Shown one piece after another: positions 12,701-24,100 of a stretch of DNA of 64,000 nucleotides. Source of the stretch: Klebsormidium nitens (Eukaryota > Streptophyta > Klebsormidiophyceae > Klebsormidiales > Klebsormidiaceae); contig DF237329.1 in the NCBI GenBank assembly GCA_000708835.1, positions 1 through 64,000 of the forward strand, written 5' to 3'. The notes beneath the pieces were generated by a model, which had not been told where the DNA came from, searched no databases, and saw only the letters and a list, made by a program, of their open reading frames with translations. The position numbers and the translations under genes are program-made. Numbering within the stretch: position 1 is the first letter of the stretch; each line of letters opens with the position of its first letter.

Positions 12701-15700
12701 CTCACCCGCTTGTCGATCTCTGCAATGATCTCGAGGTGCCTGGGCAGGAGCTTGGAGAATACGGCCAACGGCCACTTCTCCAGAGCCTCGGGGAGCACCG
12801 TGTGATTGGTGTAGTTGACGGTCCTGATGGAAAGGGGCGCCAAGCGTCAGCATCTCAAAGAGCTGCGATGGCGTGCCTTGAGGATCACAGTATGAGAATT
12901 GGTTTGCATCTACGCAAGATTGATATGCTGGAGAATCTTCAAGTACAAATGCCTTGTCGAAAGAGAGGCCGGATTTCTAAGGGCTGTTGGCTGACCTTAC
13001 AAGCGAGGTAGTACGTCCCTAAGTCGACCTGACAAGCTACTGAGCGCATCACCTAGTCTGAGATGAATCACCAAGCTTGTACTTCTTCGAAGATTCTTCC
13101 AGTAGCGACAGCCCAGGCCTAGTCCAGCGGAATGTAAAACTAGCACGTAGGGAAGAAAGCAGAACAAGTGACGCTTGCAGAAAAAACGCCTACTTCGTGA
13201 CGAACGGCTCAAGCCCTGTGCCAACCTAACAACAACCTCACAATAAGAAAACAAAACACCGCGAGAAGGCTTGCAAACGACGCTTACTTGGTGACGTTGC
13301 CCCAGGCCTCATCCCAACTAGATGGAAGGCTGCCTTAAGAAAGCAAAAGAACAAGAAAAAGGTTCCAAAGAAAACGCTCACTTGGTGACGATGCCCCAGG
13401 CCTCGTCCCAGCCGAGGCCTTCGCGGTCGAGCAGGAGGCGCATCAGCTCGGGCGCAGCGAGCGTGGGGTGCGTGTCGTTCATCTGGATGGCCACCTTCTC
13501 GGGGAACTCCGACCAGTTCACGGGGGATCCCTCCGGGCGGCGGTCCAGGAACGTCTCCACAATGTCCTGAGAAAAACGGGGGGGGAGAGGGGTTTTGGGA
13601 GGTGCTTTCACCGATCAGTGTCGAACAAGTAAGAGCAACAAAAGGACGGACTCAACACCGCCCCTGGACGCTTCCTGAGACTGTCTTGTCAGATACGAGC
13701 GAGTACGACATTGCGACCTTCTGTGTCAGGAAGGTGCGAGCGAAGGTATTACGAGCGCCTCAGAAGCTGACATTGCTTGCACACCAAGACAATTTGGCGA
13801 GTGTTTCCGTTCTCGGATCTGCCTCGTGCTTCAAAAACTTTGTTTCCGCCTTCCTGTCTTTCGATATTGCACCCCCATACACACGTGCCTCCACTGCCCT
13901 CAGTTTCCGCTGAAGTTCAATAGCAACAAGGAGGTGAAAGCTGGCATGAGTCGGGCAGTTCGTAAAGCTCAGGGGAGTGCTTCTTACCTGGACTGACGCG
14001 CTGCACAGCATGTACTGCTGCTTCAGCCGCAGGAGCTTCCCAGCCTCGGTCCCGTCCCCAGGATACAACACGGCGCAGATCTGCAGGTAAGGAAAGTGGC
14101 GGCTGGTCTATACTCCCGCTCTGCTCTCTTTTGGTATTCACGTGACCAATCATGTGACGCCAATTCTTCCCTGGGTGCACATGTGACAAGCGCGTTTTGG
14201 TCGTCCACCCCTTGTATCATAGCATTGCCTGACGAAGTATTTGCAGCCGTTTTGTTTTTACACTGCTCAAGTGCTGGTTTCTGACGAACCTGTCGGCCCA
14301 GGTCACTGCCACATTGCGACACAAATGCTTTAAGCACATGATGAGTCGTCTCTGTTTCAACCCTGTTCCATACAAACCTTACTTCAAAAGGCCAGATCCC
14401 TAACCATCTTCGCATCAAACCAGTCCTTGCAACCTACCTGCTCTGCGGTGGCCCACGCCTTGGTCGCCTCCTCGTACTCCCCGTTGTTGAACTTCTCCAG
14501 CTGGAAGTACTCCGCAGGCACCGCAGCGCTCCAAAGCCGCAGGCTGATCGTGTTCTTTGTCTTGTAACCCGGGATAGGAACGTCGTATGCCTGAGCGAGA
14601 ACCTTCTCCCCCCCAACCCAGCGCCGCTTGCCATTCTCTCCTACTTGAACCTCACCAAAGAATTGGATAGGGTACACAATGCCGTGCCGTTGCACCTCCC
14701 AGGGGTGGCCCATCTGCGAGCAGAGACTTCGGACTCTGCACTTGCCCTTGCATTCAACTCTGTAGCGGTGCTGCTCTATGGGAGGCTTTCGAAAATCAGT
14801 TCTTACATAGCCATCGGCTGTGTTTTGGTATCTAGCAGCTTTGGGGAAAATCCCTGACTGTGGGAACAGGCTCCCATTTGAAGAGACATAAAGTTCAGGT
14901 CATCCTATGCAAAAGCTGTGGACATTTTGCCTATGAATCCTTTAATGCTAATGAAAGCATGGAAAAAAGTGGACATTGAGATGACCGTACGGAGTGAGTA
15001 GCAGGCACGCCTGGTGCAAATGGTGCACTGACACAGGTGCAGTTAGCCACTTCATCTATTTTAGAGCTAGAAACACCTCCAGCCAGTGGCGCGGAACATG
15101 AATTATGGTCAATCTCACCTCCAGCCAATTCTCAGGCTCCTCATGCTGCCCTGCCTTGTCAATGCTCTGCCGGAAGAGGCCGTGCTTGTACCTGGATGCA
15201 CAGTGAAGGGGTTATAGCTCAAGGCAGCAATACGGCTATGCTTACGAAGACAGGCAAATGACAGAGTTCCACTGAAAGCTAAGGAAAGCCATCCTTGGTG
15301 GTGGTCATGCCTCTAATCAACAGGAAACAATGCAGATCTTAAACACTGCATGCAAGAGCGCCGATTGCCACCAAGGAGGGCGGCTGTTAAAAGCCTACAC
15401 ACAGCTGCCGTTTTCAGCAATATCAGTGTCGACCCACTGATCAAAGAGGAGCTGCGAGAACTTTCTATCGGTCAAAACTCAGCTGCCTTCTGGGACCTCC
15501 GATGAAGAATCGTCATGATCTAAAGGTTCAACCACTTGGGGACACATGACTGCACCTGAGCCCGTATCCCCCTGCTGGCAGATTGAGGGTGGCAAGCGAG
15601 TCCAAGAAGCAGGAAGCCAGGCGTCCCAAACCTCCATTGCCAAGAGCAGCATCCGGTTCCTGTGAGAGAAAGGTGACAGAATCGCTGACATCAAGAAAAA

Positions 15701-16976
15701 ATAATTGGAGTTTGACCACAAAGTACGGATAAAGGTGCCCCTTTCCTTCTGTTCACAGCTTTGTCCTCAAAATAGTGGTGCGTTTGACACGCTACAAAGG
15801 CCCAAGCGACCTCAAACCTGTACTATGGATGACTTGTTTCATCCTTCTTCAAGTGAGATCTTCAGCTGGATATAAACCAAGAACAAGGAAACAAGGTCAC
15901 TGCAGCCTGTCACAGCCTAGAAAGCACGTGAGCTGGAGAATAAGCAGAGTAAGATATGCACAGGTTGGAAGGTCAACGACAAATCTACCAGGATCTATAG
16001 TGTGCAGATTCAGAGTCTGCTTCCATTGTAGGAGTTATTAAAAGGTGCCAGACAAGTTGACCGGCGCCCTTGTGTACATTCTGAGAATGCCCTAAATCAG
16101 ATCCAAATAGCAGTCAGGATACAGGACTGCATCCAGCATATGATAACAAACCAAGCAGAGTGATATCCAGCACATTCGCTGTGCTCCCAATATTAAGGGT
16201 GCTCTTGTGGACCAATGAGAGGTGTTTGTTTGGTATGCTCACCTGATCAGCAATGGTCTCCAGATCATAACCAAGCTGCTTCAGCGCTTGCGCATATGCG
16301 TTAGTGATGTCCAAGTTTCCAAGTGCATTGAGCAAAGCGCGACCCTGGAAAAGGAGAGACGAAGTTATGGATGGTTCAACTGGACAGAGAGCTGCAGTGG
16401 TGCTTTATCAGATCAACATGCGCCACCGTAAGCCAAGGATTCTTCTTCTGGAAAAGAGTGCTGGGAAACATATTTCGCAGAAGGGCAATGAGCGCAGACT
16501 ACTGGAAACCCTCCCCTTTGATACTGCAAAAGTGGAGGCGTCAAAAAGAAGCTGAGCTTGCAAGCGCCTCAAATGCTCATTTTCAGCATCAGCAACTTCT
16601 GATGTCCAGGATGCAGAAGTCAACAAAAAGCAATTGGTGCAAGCGGATTCTAAAAAATCCAGATCTGAAAGGGCTACTTCCAAGAAGCTATGCATGCAAC
16701 GAACTCCTCTGGATCAATGTTCACCTGCAGGAACTCCATGCTGATGTAGTAGGCCTGCTTGGGATCCTTGCGCGCCAACTCCTGATGCGTCAAGTTCCAT
16801 TGCCTGATTAGGGAGTCCCGCACGCTCTCAGCAGTGGCCGTGTATGCAGCCTTGGGCTCAAATTTCAGTGGTGCAGAGTATGGGGTGAATTCAGCATGGT
16901 TCTTGATATTGGAAACCACCGCCTCAACCTCCTGCGGCTTTGCTCCAGCCTCATCGGCAGCAATGGCTGGCGTCAT
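6720..16976 (-). CDS. Alpha-1,4-glucan phosphorylase (starch/glycogen phosphorylase, GT35)
   Basis: Sixteen exons, read from the high coordinate: 16725-16976, 16243-16344, 15556-15659, 15119-15191, 14438-14713, 13988-14080, 13382-13566, 12706-12823, 12085-12234, 11105-11365, 10412-10540, 9660-9893, 9139-9215, 8314-8500, 7560-7721, 6720-6875; 852 aa. The enzyme releases glucose-1-phosphate from alpha-1,4-glucan ends using pyridoxal phosphate. The PLP-lysine signature [13 protein letters not shown] is intact (Lys698), as are [34 protein letters not shown] and [13 protein letters not shown]. There is no transit peptide and no large insertion of the plant plastid L type, so a cytosolic (H-type-like) enzyme is most likely. 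The first in-frame ATG is 16976; the frame stays open upstream only through a GTG. Residue 148 is Gly where the family has Trp (PAWGYGLRY). The exon ending at 9139 uses a GC donor. Several introns carry decayed copies of exon edges and one carries a MITE-like element. Confidence 0.93.
6888..6953. repeat. Tandem repeat beside the last phosphorylase exon
   Basis: Two copies of a 25-bp unit, GCCGCC(G/A)TCATGCT(G/C)ACGTC, start at 6888 and 6929 just inside the last intron. The first copy contains a palindromic TGACGTCA at 6901-6908, which is altered in the second. Confidence 0.6.
8511..8578. repeat. ACGTCAGC-rich minisatellite in phosphorylase intron
   Basis: Immediately beyond the exon acceptor at 8501 there are four close ACGTCAG strings within 60 bp, two of them in longer units of the form CACGTCAGCAGA(G/A)GCTACG about 37 bp apart. 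The array sits in the 3' end of the intron in gene orientation. Confidence 0.6.
8686..9032. mobile_element. MITE-like element with about 75-90 bp terminal inverted repeats
   Basis: The left end (8686 to about 8770) and the right end (about 8950 to 9032) are inverted copies, roughly 90% identical over more than 70 bp. The tips read TGACAGAACCC on the left and TGTCAGAACCC in reverse complement on the right, and the shared block includes CCCCCACACTG and GAGAACGTGGACTCCAG. The 347-bp element has no coding capacity and lies wholly within a phosphorylase intron. I cannot find a convincing target-site duplication, so the superfamily is undetermined. It could also be a plain inverted duplication. Confidence 0.75.
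10962..11018 (-). repeat. Copy of the phosphorylase exon donor edge inside the intron
   Basis: A block of about 45 bp here nearly matches the 3' end of the exon at 11105-11365, encoding the same TKLTGLRK ending and followed by a donor-like GTGGGT. It lies about 137 bp downstream of the real donor in gene orientation. It is read as intron. Confidence 0.75.
11484..11702 (-). repeat. Two decayed copies of the phosphorylase exon acceptor edge
   Basis: The segment 11490-11565 repeats 11325-11398 at over 90% identity: the first part of the exon encoding [15 protein letters not shown], its acceptor CCGCAG and the adjoining intron with TGACGTCA. A third, more diverged copy lies at about 11658-11702. 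The spacing is near 167 bp. The nearest copy keeps a usable-looking AG acceptor and an open frame over its exon-like part. Confidence 0.8.
13188..13320 (-). repeat. Two decayed copies of the phosphorylase exon donor edge
   Basis: The end of the exon at 13382-13566 (encoding [10 protein letters not shown]) is repeated at about 13282-13320 and again, more diverged, at 13186-13225, giving a period near 95 bp. Each copy includes the donor region; the closer one has GTAAGC in place of the real GTGAGC. The A-rich spacer is repeated too, so the unit spans exon edge plus intron start. Confidence 0.75.
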
Positions 16977-18149
16977 CGTGGAGGAATGTGACAGAGCAAT
17001 ATGCACAGCGCCGAAAAGCGCTCTCTCAAGCTGATCAAAAGTGCGAGCAGGAGCGACGAAAAAACAGCAGGGCGATCAAGGAGAAGCAATGCGTTCCTCG
17101 CTTATTACGGTACACTTGGTTGCTTGAGTGGCTGGAAGTCCAGCTGCTGTGGACATGAACTTCGATGGAAGATCTCCTGCTTCGCTAAAATTGGAATCTA
17201 CTTACGAAGAGCTGATCAAGAACGCTGATCGAGATTAACCAGCTGGTGCAACATGTACGATTTGGACACTGTCCTCAGCTCTAGATCGGACTGCAGGCGA
17301 AGGGTTGAAGTAGTGTCAAGTATAGCCTATGAAACATGCGTACGTGACAAGTACGCGAGCGGAGGCTTGCCAACTGGCTGACGCATGGCACGCCAGCTGG
17401 CCAACTAGGAAAGTGCATCGGACGGTGGAGACGATGATCGCACGGCATCCGTCTTAATCATTGCGGTCTTCCTAACCGTCTTAGTATCAACGGTTTAAAA
17501 GGTCATGTAGGAAAGTGGACGGCGGAGATGGATTGCATTAGGTGAATGCTGAGTCTGCATTTCCGAAACTTGCGGTGGCAGCCGGCGCTGATACTTCTCC
17601 ACTGACGAAACATTGCACTAGTGTCAAGCAAGCCAGGAACTTTCCAAGTATAACATAGACTTCAATGGAACCCGCACAATGGACTCGAACCGGCTGGGTA
17701 GAACGACACCAAAGGTTGCTTCTAACTGTCCGCCGTGCTGTGAATGCGCACTACCTCTTGCTTGGTACAGCTCGCGAAAGTCGACCTCTGCTCTGGCAAC
17801 AGGGGCGCAAACATTGCTGCTTGCAGCGCTTGAGCTTCAACTTCAAGGAGACCTCAGACAACCAAGGCCTGAAGACAGCACTGGTGACAAGGAGGTGACA
17901 GCGACCTCACCGCAATTGGTGCAGAAACCACGGGACAGAGTCCTCGAAAAGGACGCAGCAAAGTAGACTTAAAGCAGGGCACTGAGTATCTTAAAAAGGG
18001 TGTCGGTAATTGGTTTCCTGGTGAAGCTCTTTCTCTTTCCGCTTGCGGTGTGCCCTACATAGTTTTTCAACAGAAGTGCTGTCCCTGCCGCTCCCTTAAG
18101 CTGCTCAGTCAACTTGACTCGTAACTGGGGTGTCCATTTTACAGCACAA
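16977..18149. promoter_or_regulatory. Divergent promoter region, phosphorylase / arabinofuranosidase
   Basis: About 1.2 kb separates two divergent start codons and must hold both promoters and 5' leaders. I see no clear TATA box near either start and no convincing open reading frame; the small ORFs at 17665-17966 are not supported by splice sites or motifs. Confidence 0.5.
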
Positions 18150-21100
18150 ATGCATCCTTCCAAGCCTCACCTAGCAGTCCTCTCCTTTCTCGCCTGCGGC
18201 TTCCTTCTCACTGCCGCAAAGCCTTTGAGCTCTGACATACCGGACCGCACTGACATCAGCGATGAGGTCATAAGGGGAAATGGGTTGTCGCGGGGCAATG
18301 CGCTTGATGCAACGGTGGTGGTTGACACATTTCAGACGGGCGTGAATGTGCCCAAGACGCTGTTTGGGGTTTTCTTCGAGGTAAGCTGAAACAGAGCTTT
18401 GTCTCGTCAAGGCGCTAATTCCAGTCTCTGACTTTTACCCTGAGTCACAGAAACAGATTGGTTGCTTTCACTTGCTTCCCTCAGTTATGGACATCTGTAG
18501 TCTGGCTGCACCTTGGGCCTGAAGGCAGTAACGTGACAATTTGGAATACACCTGAGGTGCAGAGAATACAACATGGATACGCGCGCTTGAAATTGTCCAC
18601 CTTTGATGACTTTGATTAAAGAAAGAGAATGGTGTTGGTGCCTGAAAACTTCTGTGAGAACTGATTCAGGAAGCTTGTCGATGTAGACAAGTGTGGGTAG
18701 AAAGTTCACAGTCAGTTGCGGTGTACTTGATACAGCTTCTTCTAGGTGACTGCCAGTTTTATTCACCTAGTTGTTCTTACTGAAGCCCGTAGTAGCTGCA
18801 CTGATAGGATTGTCGCCCACTCTTTTTGCTTTGCATGAAACATTCTTGATAAGCCCTCGCTTGGTGCCACTTTGTGACCTTGTAATACGGTGCTGGCAAA
18901 GTTTTGTGCTTTTTCCAAGAGCCTAAGTGCTTTTCGCTTCCTGTTTTCTCGCTTATCTGTTAAAGTACATATATGCCACCAGGGGAAAAATCCCAGGTTT
19001 CCTCGTCTGAATAGTAGCAATAGCTGGATGTACTTTCAAGTTTCTACCACATTTTTCAAGCGCCAGCTGGAACCAGTATACCACAGAAGGTAGGGACCAT
19101 GATGCAGACATGGCTTGCGCTGATCGCGAATGGAACAAGCCGGGGCGCGTGAATGACAATTCAGCGCAGTGTCCTGAGGACTCTGAAGTGACTGACTGCA
19201 ACCTCAGTGCAACCCTATTTTTGGTCTTCAAAAAGGGTTCAGAATTGATGCAACATGGGCAGAACTTTTCAAGCGTCATCGTAGGCAGGTGATTGACCGC
19301 TGGTTAATGTACTTGTGTTTCTACCTGTGGTCCTAGCACCATTCACATTGTGTTGGCTTTCAGTGTGAAAATGCCAGCTCAGAAACCTTCAGTCGCTGTA
19401 CCAGCTGCCAGTTGTCGAGACTGCATGTTCAAAGTACTGTCTTTTGGTTGCTCAAGCTTGGGAATGGCCCCATAGCAAAGTAGATGCAAAAGGAAGATTC
19501 TTGGTCATGTGGGCGCCACAACTTGGTCCACCGTTGAGGTTGCTGCATCATGTCATATCAAGGATCGAAACAAGGCGTCCCACTTCGTTACGGTCTGTGC
19601 GTCTGACTCCTCACAAGGCGTTATCACTCTGTACCCTTATTTGGAGTTGATGGCTGAGTGACGCTCGCTTGTAGACAGCAGCCACTGCTTAAAAGTGCAT
19701 CTGCCTCCTTCTGGACTTCTTACAAGCTCCTCTCACATTGCTAAAACCTACTCTGTAGAAGGCAATTTTACATTTTATTCTCCTCGATGCGAGGCTCTTA
19801 GTTTTGAGCTGTTTCAATCACATTCCAACTAGGGTGGGGTGCTCTGATGACGCGGTGGTGCAGTGATAGCCATGGGGAAGGTCAGAAGACTTGCGAAAGA
19901 AGTCCTATCCTTGTGCCCGCCCCTCCCCACCTTTTCAATCTTCACAATCTGGGTTTCATCTTGGAGTCTCTTTTGTCGTCACCTTTCGCTGCCTCAGAGC
20001 CTAGCGGACTCCCACGGAGCCCGCATATTACATAAAGCTGCTCATTGGACGGTGTTAAAACTCCAAGCTTATGGCTCGCTACATCTCGTAAGTATGTAAG
20101 TTTAGAGGTCATCACCTTCCCACTGTGCTCCAAAAAGAAGGGGAAGAACAAATGAAACTTTCCATATGAAACTTCTTTGTCCCGGTTATGCAGGAGATCA
20201 ACCATGCTGGAGTTGGTGGCCTGGACCCAGAGCTAGTCAGCAACAGAGGTGGGCGCTCGCAACGTGTTTTTTTGGCCTCAATCTAGTTGGAGTCAGACTC
20301 TGGCTGCTGTGACTTTCAGCCTGCAATGGGTCTTGGTCATCTCGGTGCCGTCCACTTCTGTTTCAGAGAGGCGCTCGTGACTTCAGCAACTTCTCTCACT
20401 TTCACCTGGCCGGCAGGGTGTTACGCCGTCCTCAATTGAGCCCAGGCCTTCAATGAGCTCTTGGATTATGTCAGATCCTAAGGACAATTTGCAGTGCCCT
20501 GTATTTGCCATTGAGCCACTCCGATGGACACCAACGATTCTGGCTTGACCCATATTGCAAAGCCTAGGTTTGAAGCATATGAGCTGTTCAAGACAGTCTC
20601 CATCCAGCCTTTAATCCTGATTGCTTGGGCTTCTTGACACGGTTTAAGCTAGCCTGAGGATCCGCCTCAACTTACGGGCTAACCCGGCCTAACCCACAGG
20701 TTTCGGGGCCAGTGGGCAGTACACCCCATGAGCCCTCAATCCGGATCGCGGGTGGCTGCCCTCACTTTCATAGATTGTAACCAAGTTCGATCATGCACTA
20801 ACTCGGCCCAAACCACAGGTTTCGGGGCCGGTGGGCAGGACACCCCGTCCTCAATTGAGCCTTCAATCCCGATCGCGGGTGGCTGCCTTGACTGGTATAA
20901 TTCTTAACCAATTTCGAAGTTAGTCACGGACTAACCTGCCCTCAAGCACAGGTTTCGAGGCCGGTGGGCAGTACACTCCGTCCTCGATCGAGCCCTGGCG
21001 TCCGATTGGGTCCGAACCGGACCTGTGGCTGGAAACCCAAAAGGCGTCCGTTTTCGAAGGGAACCCGATTGCGCTCAAGTTTGAGGCGCGGGGCGCGGGA

Positions 21101-24100
21101 GACGAGAACGGGCAGCTGAAGCAGGCATTGGGGTTCTCTAACCCGGGTTACTGGGGGATGGTTAGTGCGTTGACCTTGATTGTTGGTCTGCACCTTGGTC
21201 TGGTTTCGAGATGAATAGAGAAAGTGCTCGGGAGGCTGCCTTTGCAGACCGGCAGTCACAGAAGGGGCTCGGGTTTGCTAATGATGGTCAGGGGTACCGC
21301 TAACGTTTTTGGAAAGATTGTGACCGGTTGCAGCGGTTCATTTGCAGTATGCCTGATTGGGGTAATTGGTGAAAACGGCAGTAGAGCAAGCGCTCGGGGT
21401 TTCTGATTCCGGTTATGGGGGCATGGTTAGCAATCAAATCTTCTCAGCATTCACACCAGAACAATAGGAGCCTTGTCAGTATGCAGTTGGATTTAGCAGT
21501 TCAGCAACCTTTCATCGGTGATGCTTGGAAGAAGTGCTTGAGATAGGCTGTTCAGGATTACATATCAGGTTTAGGATTCCTAAATTTGACCACTGCTACT
21601 CGATATGGCTTTCTTTTTGGTGAGGAGAGTTCCTGTAGATTTGTTGAATGATTCCCGGTCTACAGCGTGTCTCAACGAGTCAGGGATTGTCGGATTCTGA
21701 GGCTGCGATGTGTTTTCAACTTCTGATTCGACCTGTCCAAGCATGTTTTGACTTCTTGTGCAAGATGGAGCGCTGGTTCTTGGCTTCTGAGGATGCATTC
21801 CTGAGTACTCTGGTTCTATCGTAGGAACAACGTAGACCCGAGCAATACTTGAGAATCTCATCCAAGAGGAACATCGAGCACGAGCATCGCACATCGAGCG
21901 CGCGGTTGCCTGAAGCAATCCGTGACCTTTGCAGAACATTGAGGCTGGCGAGGAGTACAACGTCACCATGTGGCTCAAGTCGGAGGGATCCCTCAACCTG
22001 ACGGTCGCGTTCCTGTCGCAAAACGGGCAGTGGGTGCTCGGAGAGGGCCACATTGTGTGAGCACGTCTCTAAGCCGTTCCAATCACGCCGTTTACGAACT
22101 TGTGGCTCCTCGCTTTTGACTCCTCTCAGAACAAGGGCTTTTTTGCCAATTGCGGGCTGCTCGGAAATGGTCGCATCTTCTGAGAAGCGTCGTAGACATA
22201 TCCTCTTCGTGCAAATTTGACCATTGTCCGAAAGGCTCGTGGGTCCTTTCGAGCGTTTGTTGTTCTTCTCGTACGGTCTGATTGCCTTTCAAATCGAGCT
22301 CTCTACCCGCCCTTTCTCGCTTGAATGGCAAAATTGCCACCTCCTGTATCAGGCAAAGAGTCGACTTACCGCAAGGCCTTTCAGCAACAAGCTTACTGGC
22401 TGATTGAGAAACATGTGCAGATTACCTAACAAAAGCGCGTTAATACTGCGTGCCCATGTGAATCCAAACGACACGCATCAGGAGAGCAGAGCCCTCATCA
22501 TCCCTCACGGACTACTATTTGCGCAGAATAAGGGTCTCATTCTGACACACACTTTGACGAGATTTGCAGCGAGTTCGCGGAGAATGCTGCCACGTGGCAG
22601 CAGCGGCACGTGACCATCCGGGCGTCCTCGACGGACCACAAGGGCCAGCTCGCGATCACGACGCGGCAGCCGAGCACCATCTGGTTCGACCAGATCTCGG
22701 CCAAGCCAGTGAAGACGTTCAAGGCAAGTTCAGATTGCGTCATTCCTCACCCTCTCCTGCTTCTTGTGTTCGCAATAAGCTTACTGCAGCTAGAGTTCGC
22801 TCGCCGACCTGCGCACGACACGCCACCGACCCGCTGGGAAACCTGATTTTCTCCCTTCAATAACCCGTATCAGTCCAGACTTGGCAGCTCGTCGTTCGAA
22901 GCCCTTTCAGGACGCTTCAAACCGTCAGCCCACCGTTTTGCAACTTCGTTGCCTAACGTCCTTGCATAACACAGCACACGCGCCATGGCACATTACCCTG
23001 CTCAAACACGACCCGCTCGGACAGGTGCGGGCACTTTTCAGCGCTTTCAGCGCTGCCCGTCTGTCTTAGTTTCGTCTGTCTTTGTGAGGTGGCTCCGAAC
23101 CTTGGAAAGTCTCCATCCCGAGATTGCTTCTGACCGTTTGAAAATTGATGATTCATCGGAGTTGTGGACGCCCATGCAGGGCCACGGGATGCGCGTCGAC
23201 CTCGCCGAGAAGCTGCTGTCAATGAAGCCCGGCTTCATCCGCTTTCCTGGTGAGCGTCTGTTCGAAACCTCTGAACGGGACTTTTGGGAGACTTTAACAT
23301 GGCTGAGTCTCGGTAAGTTTAAACCAGCTAGTGTTGTCAAGATTTGGGAACATTTCCTTTTGCGTTGAAGCTGTCCGCCTTTCCTACGCGTTCCGCTGGT
23401 TCTCGTCTGTCAGTTATTTGAAAAAGCGCCACGAATATTGGTCGACATCTGGAGGGGATGTCCAAAACTCGTTTCCTTTGGATCATAATATCTTTCCAAA
23501 CATCTGCCGACATCAGATATCGGATATAATGTCACAATTGCTTTCTCTGCAGGCGGCTGTTACGTCGAAGGTGTTCGCCTTCTCAACCCCTTCCGCTGGC
23601 GCCAGTCCGTTAGTAAATCGAGACAACGCTCCGATCACTTTGCTACGTCCCGAAGGATTTGCCAACGCTATTTCACATACCCTTCAATTCCTCATCAAGT
23701 GTCGACGTTCTGACGGTTCATTCAGTTCCATTGCAGGCGGCTGTTACGTTGAAGGCGTTCGTCTCTTCGACGCCTCCCGCTGGCGCCAGTCCGTTGCTTA
23801 GTCGGGAAAAAGCTCCTTTCACTTTGCTACGTCCGGAAGGGTTTGCCATCGCTGTTCCACAGATCCTTCGATTCCTTAAAAGTTTGTCGACGCTCTTAAA
23901 AGTTTGTCGACGCTCTGACGGCTTATTCATTTCCGTTGCAGGCGGCTGTTAGGTCGAAGGTGTTCGTCTCCTGAACGCCTTCCGCTTACACCAGTCCGTC
24001 CAGTTTGAGAACCGCCCCTTTACTTGCCAACGTCCAGAAGGGATTACCGAAACTTTTTTCAGTTGGATCTCAATGTCTTCCGATCATCTACCATACTTCG

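Noticed and set aside
23331-23952. ORFs spanning the GH51 intron copies
   Set aside because: They read through decayed copies of the exon 7 edge and are explained by the tandem array, not by a separate gene.
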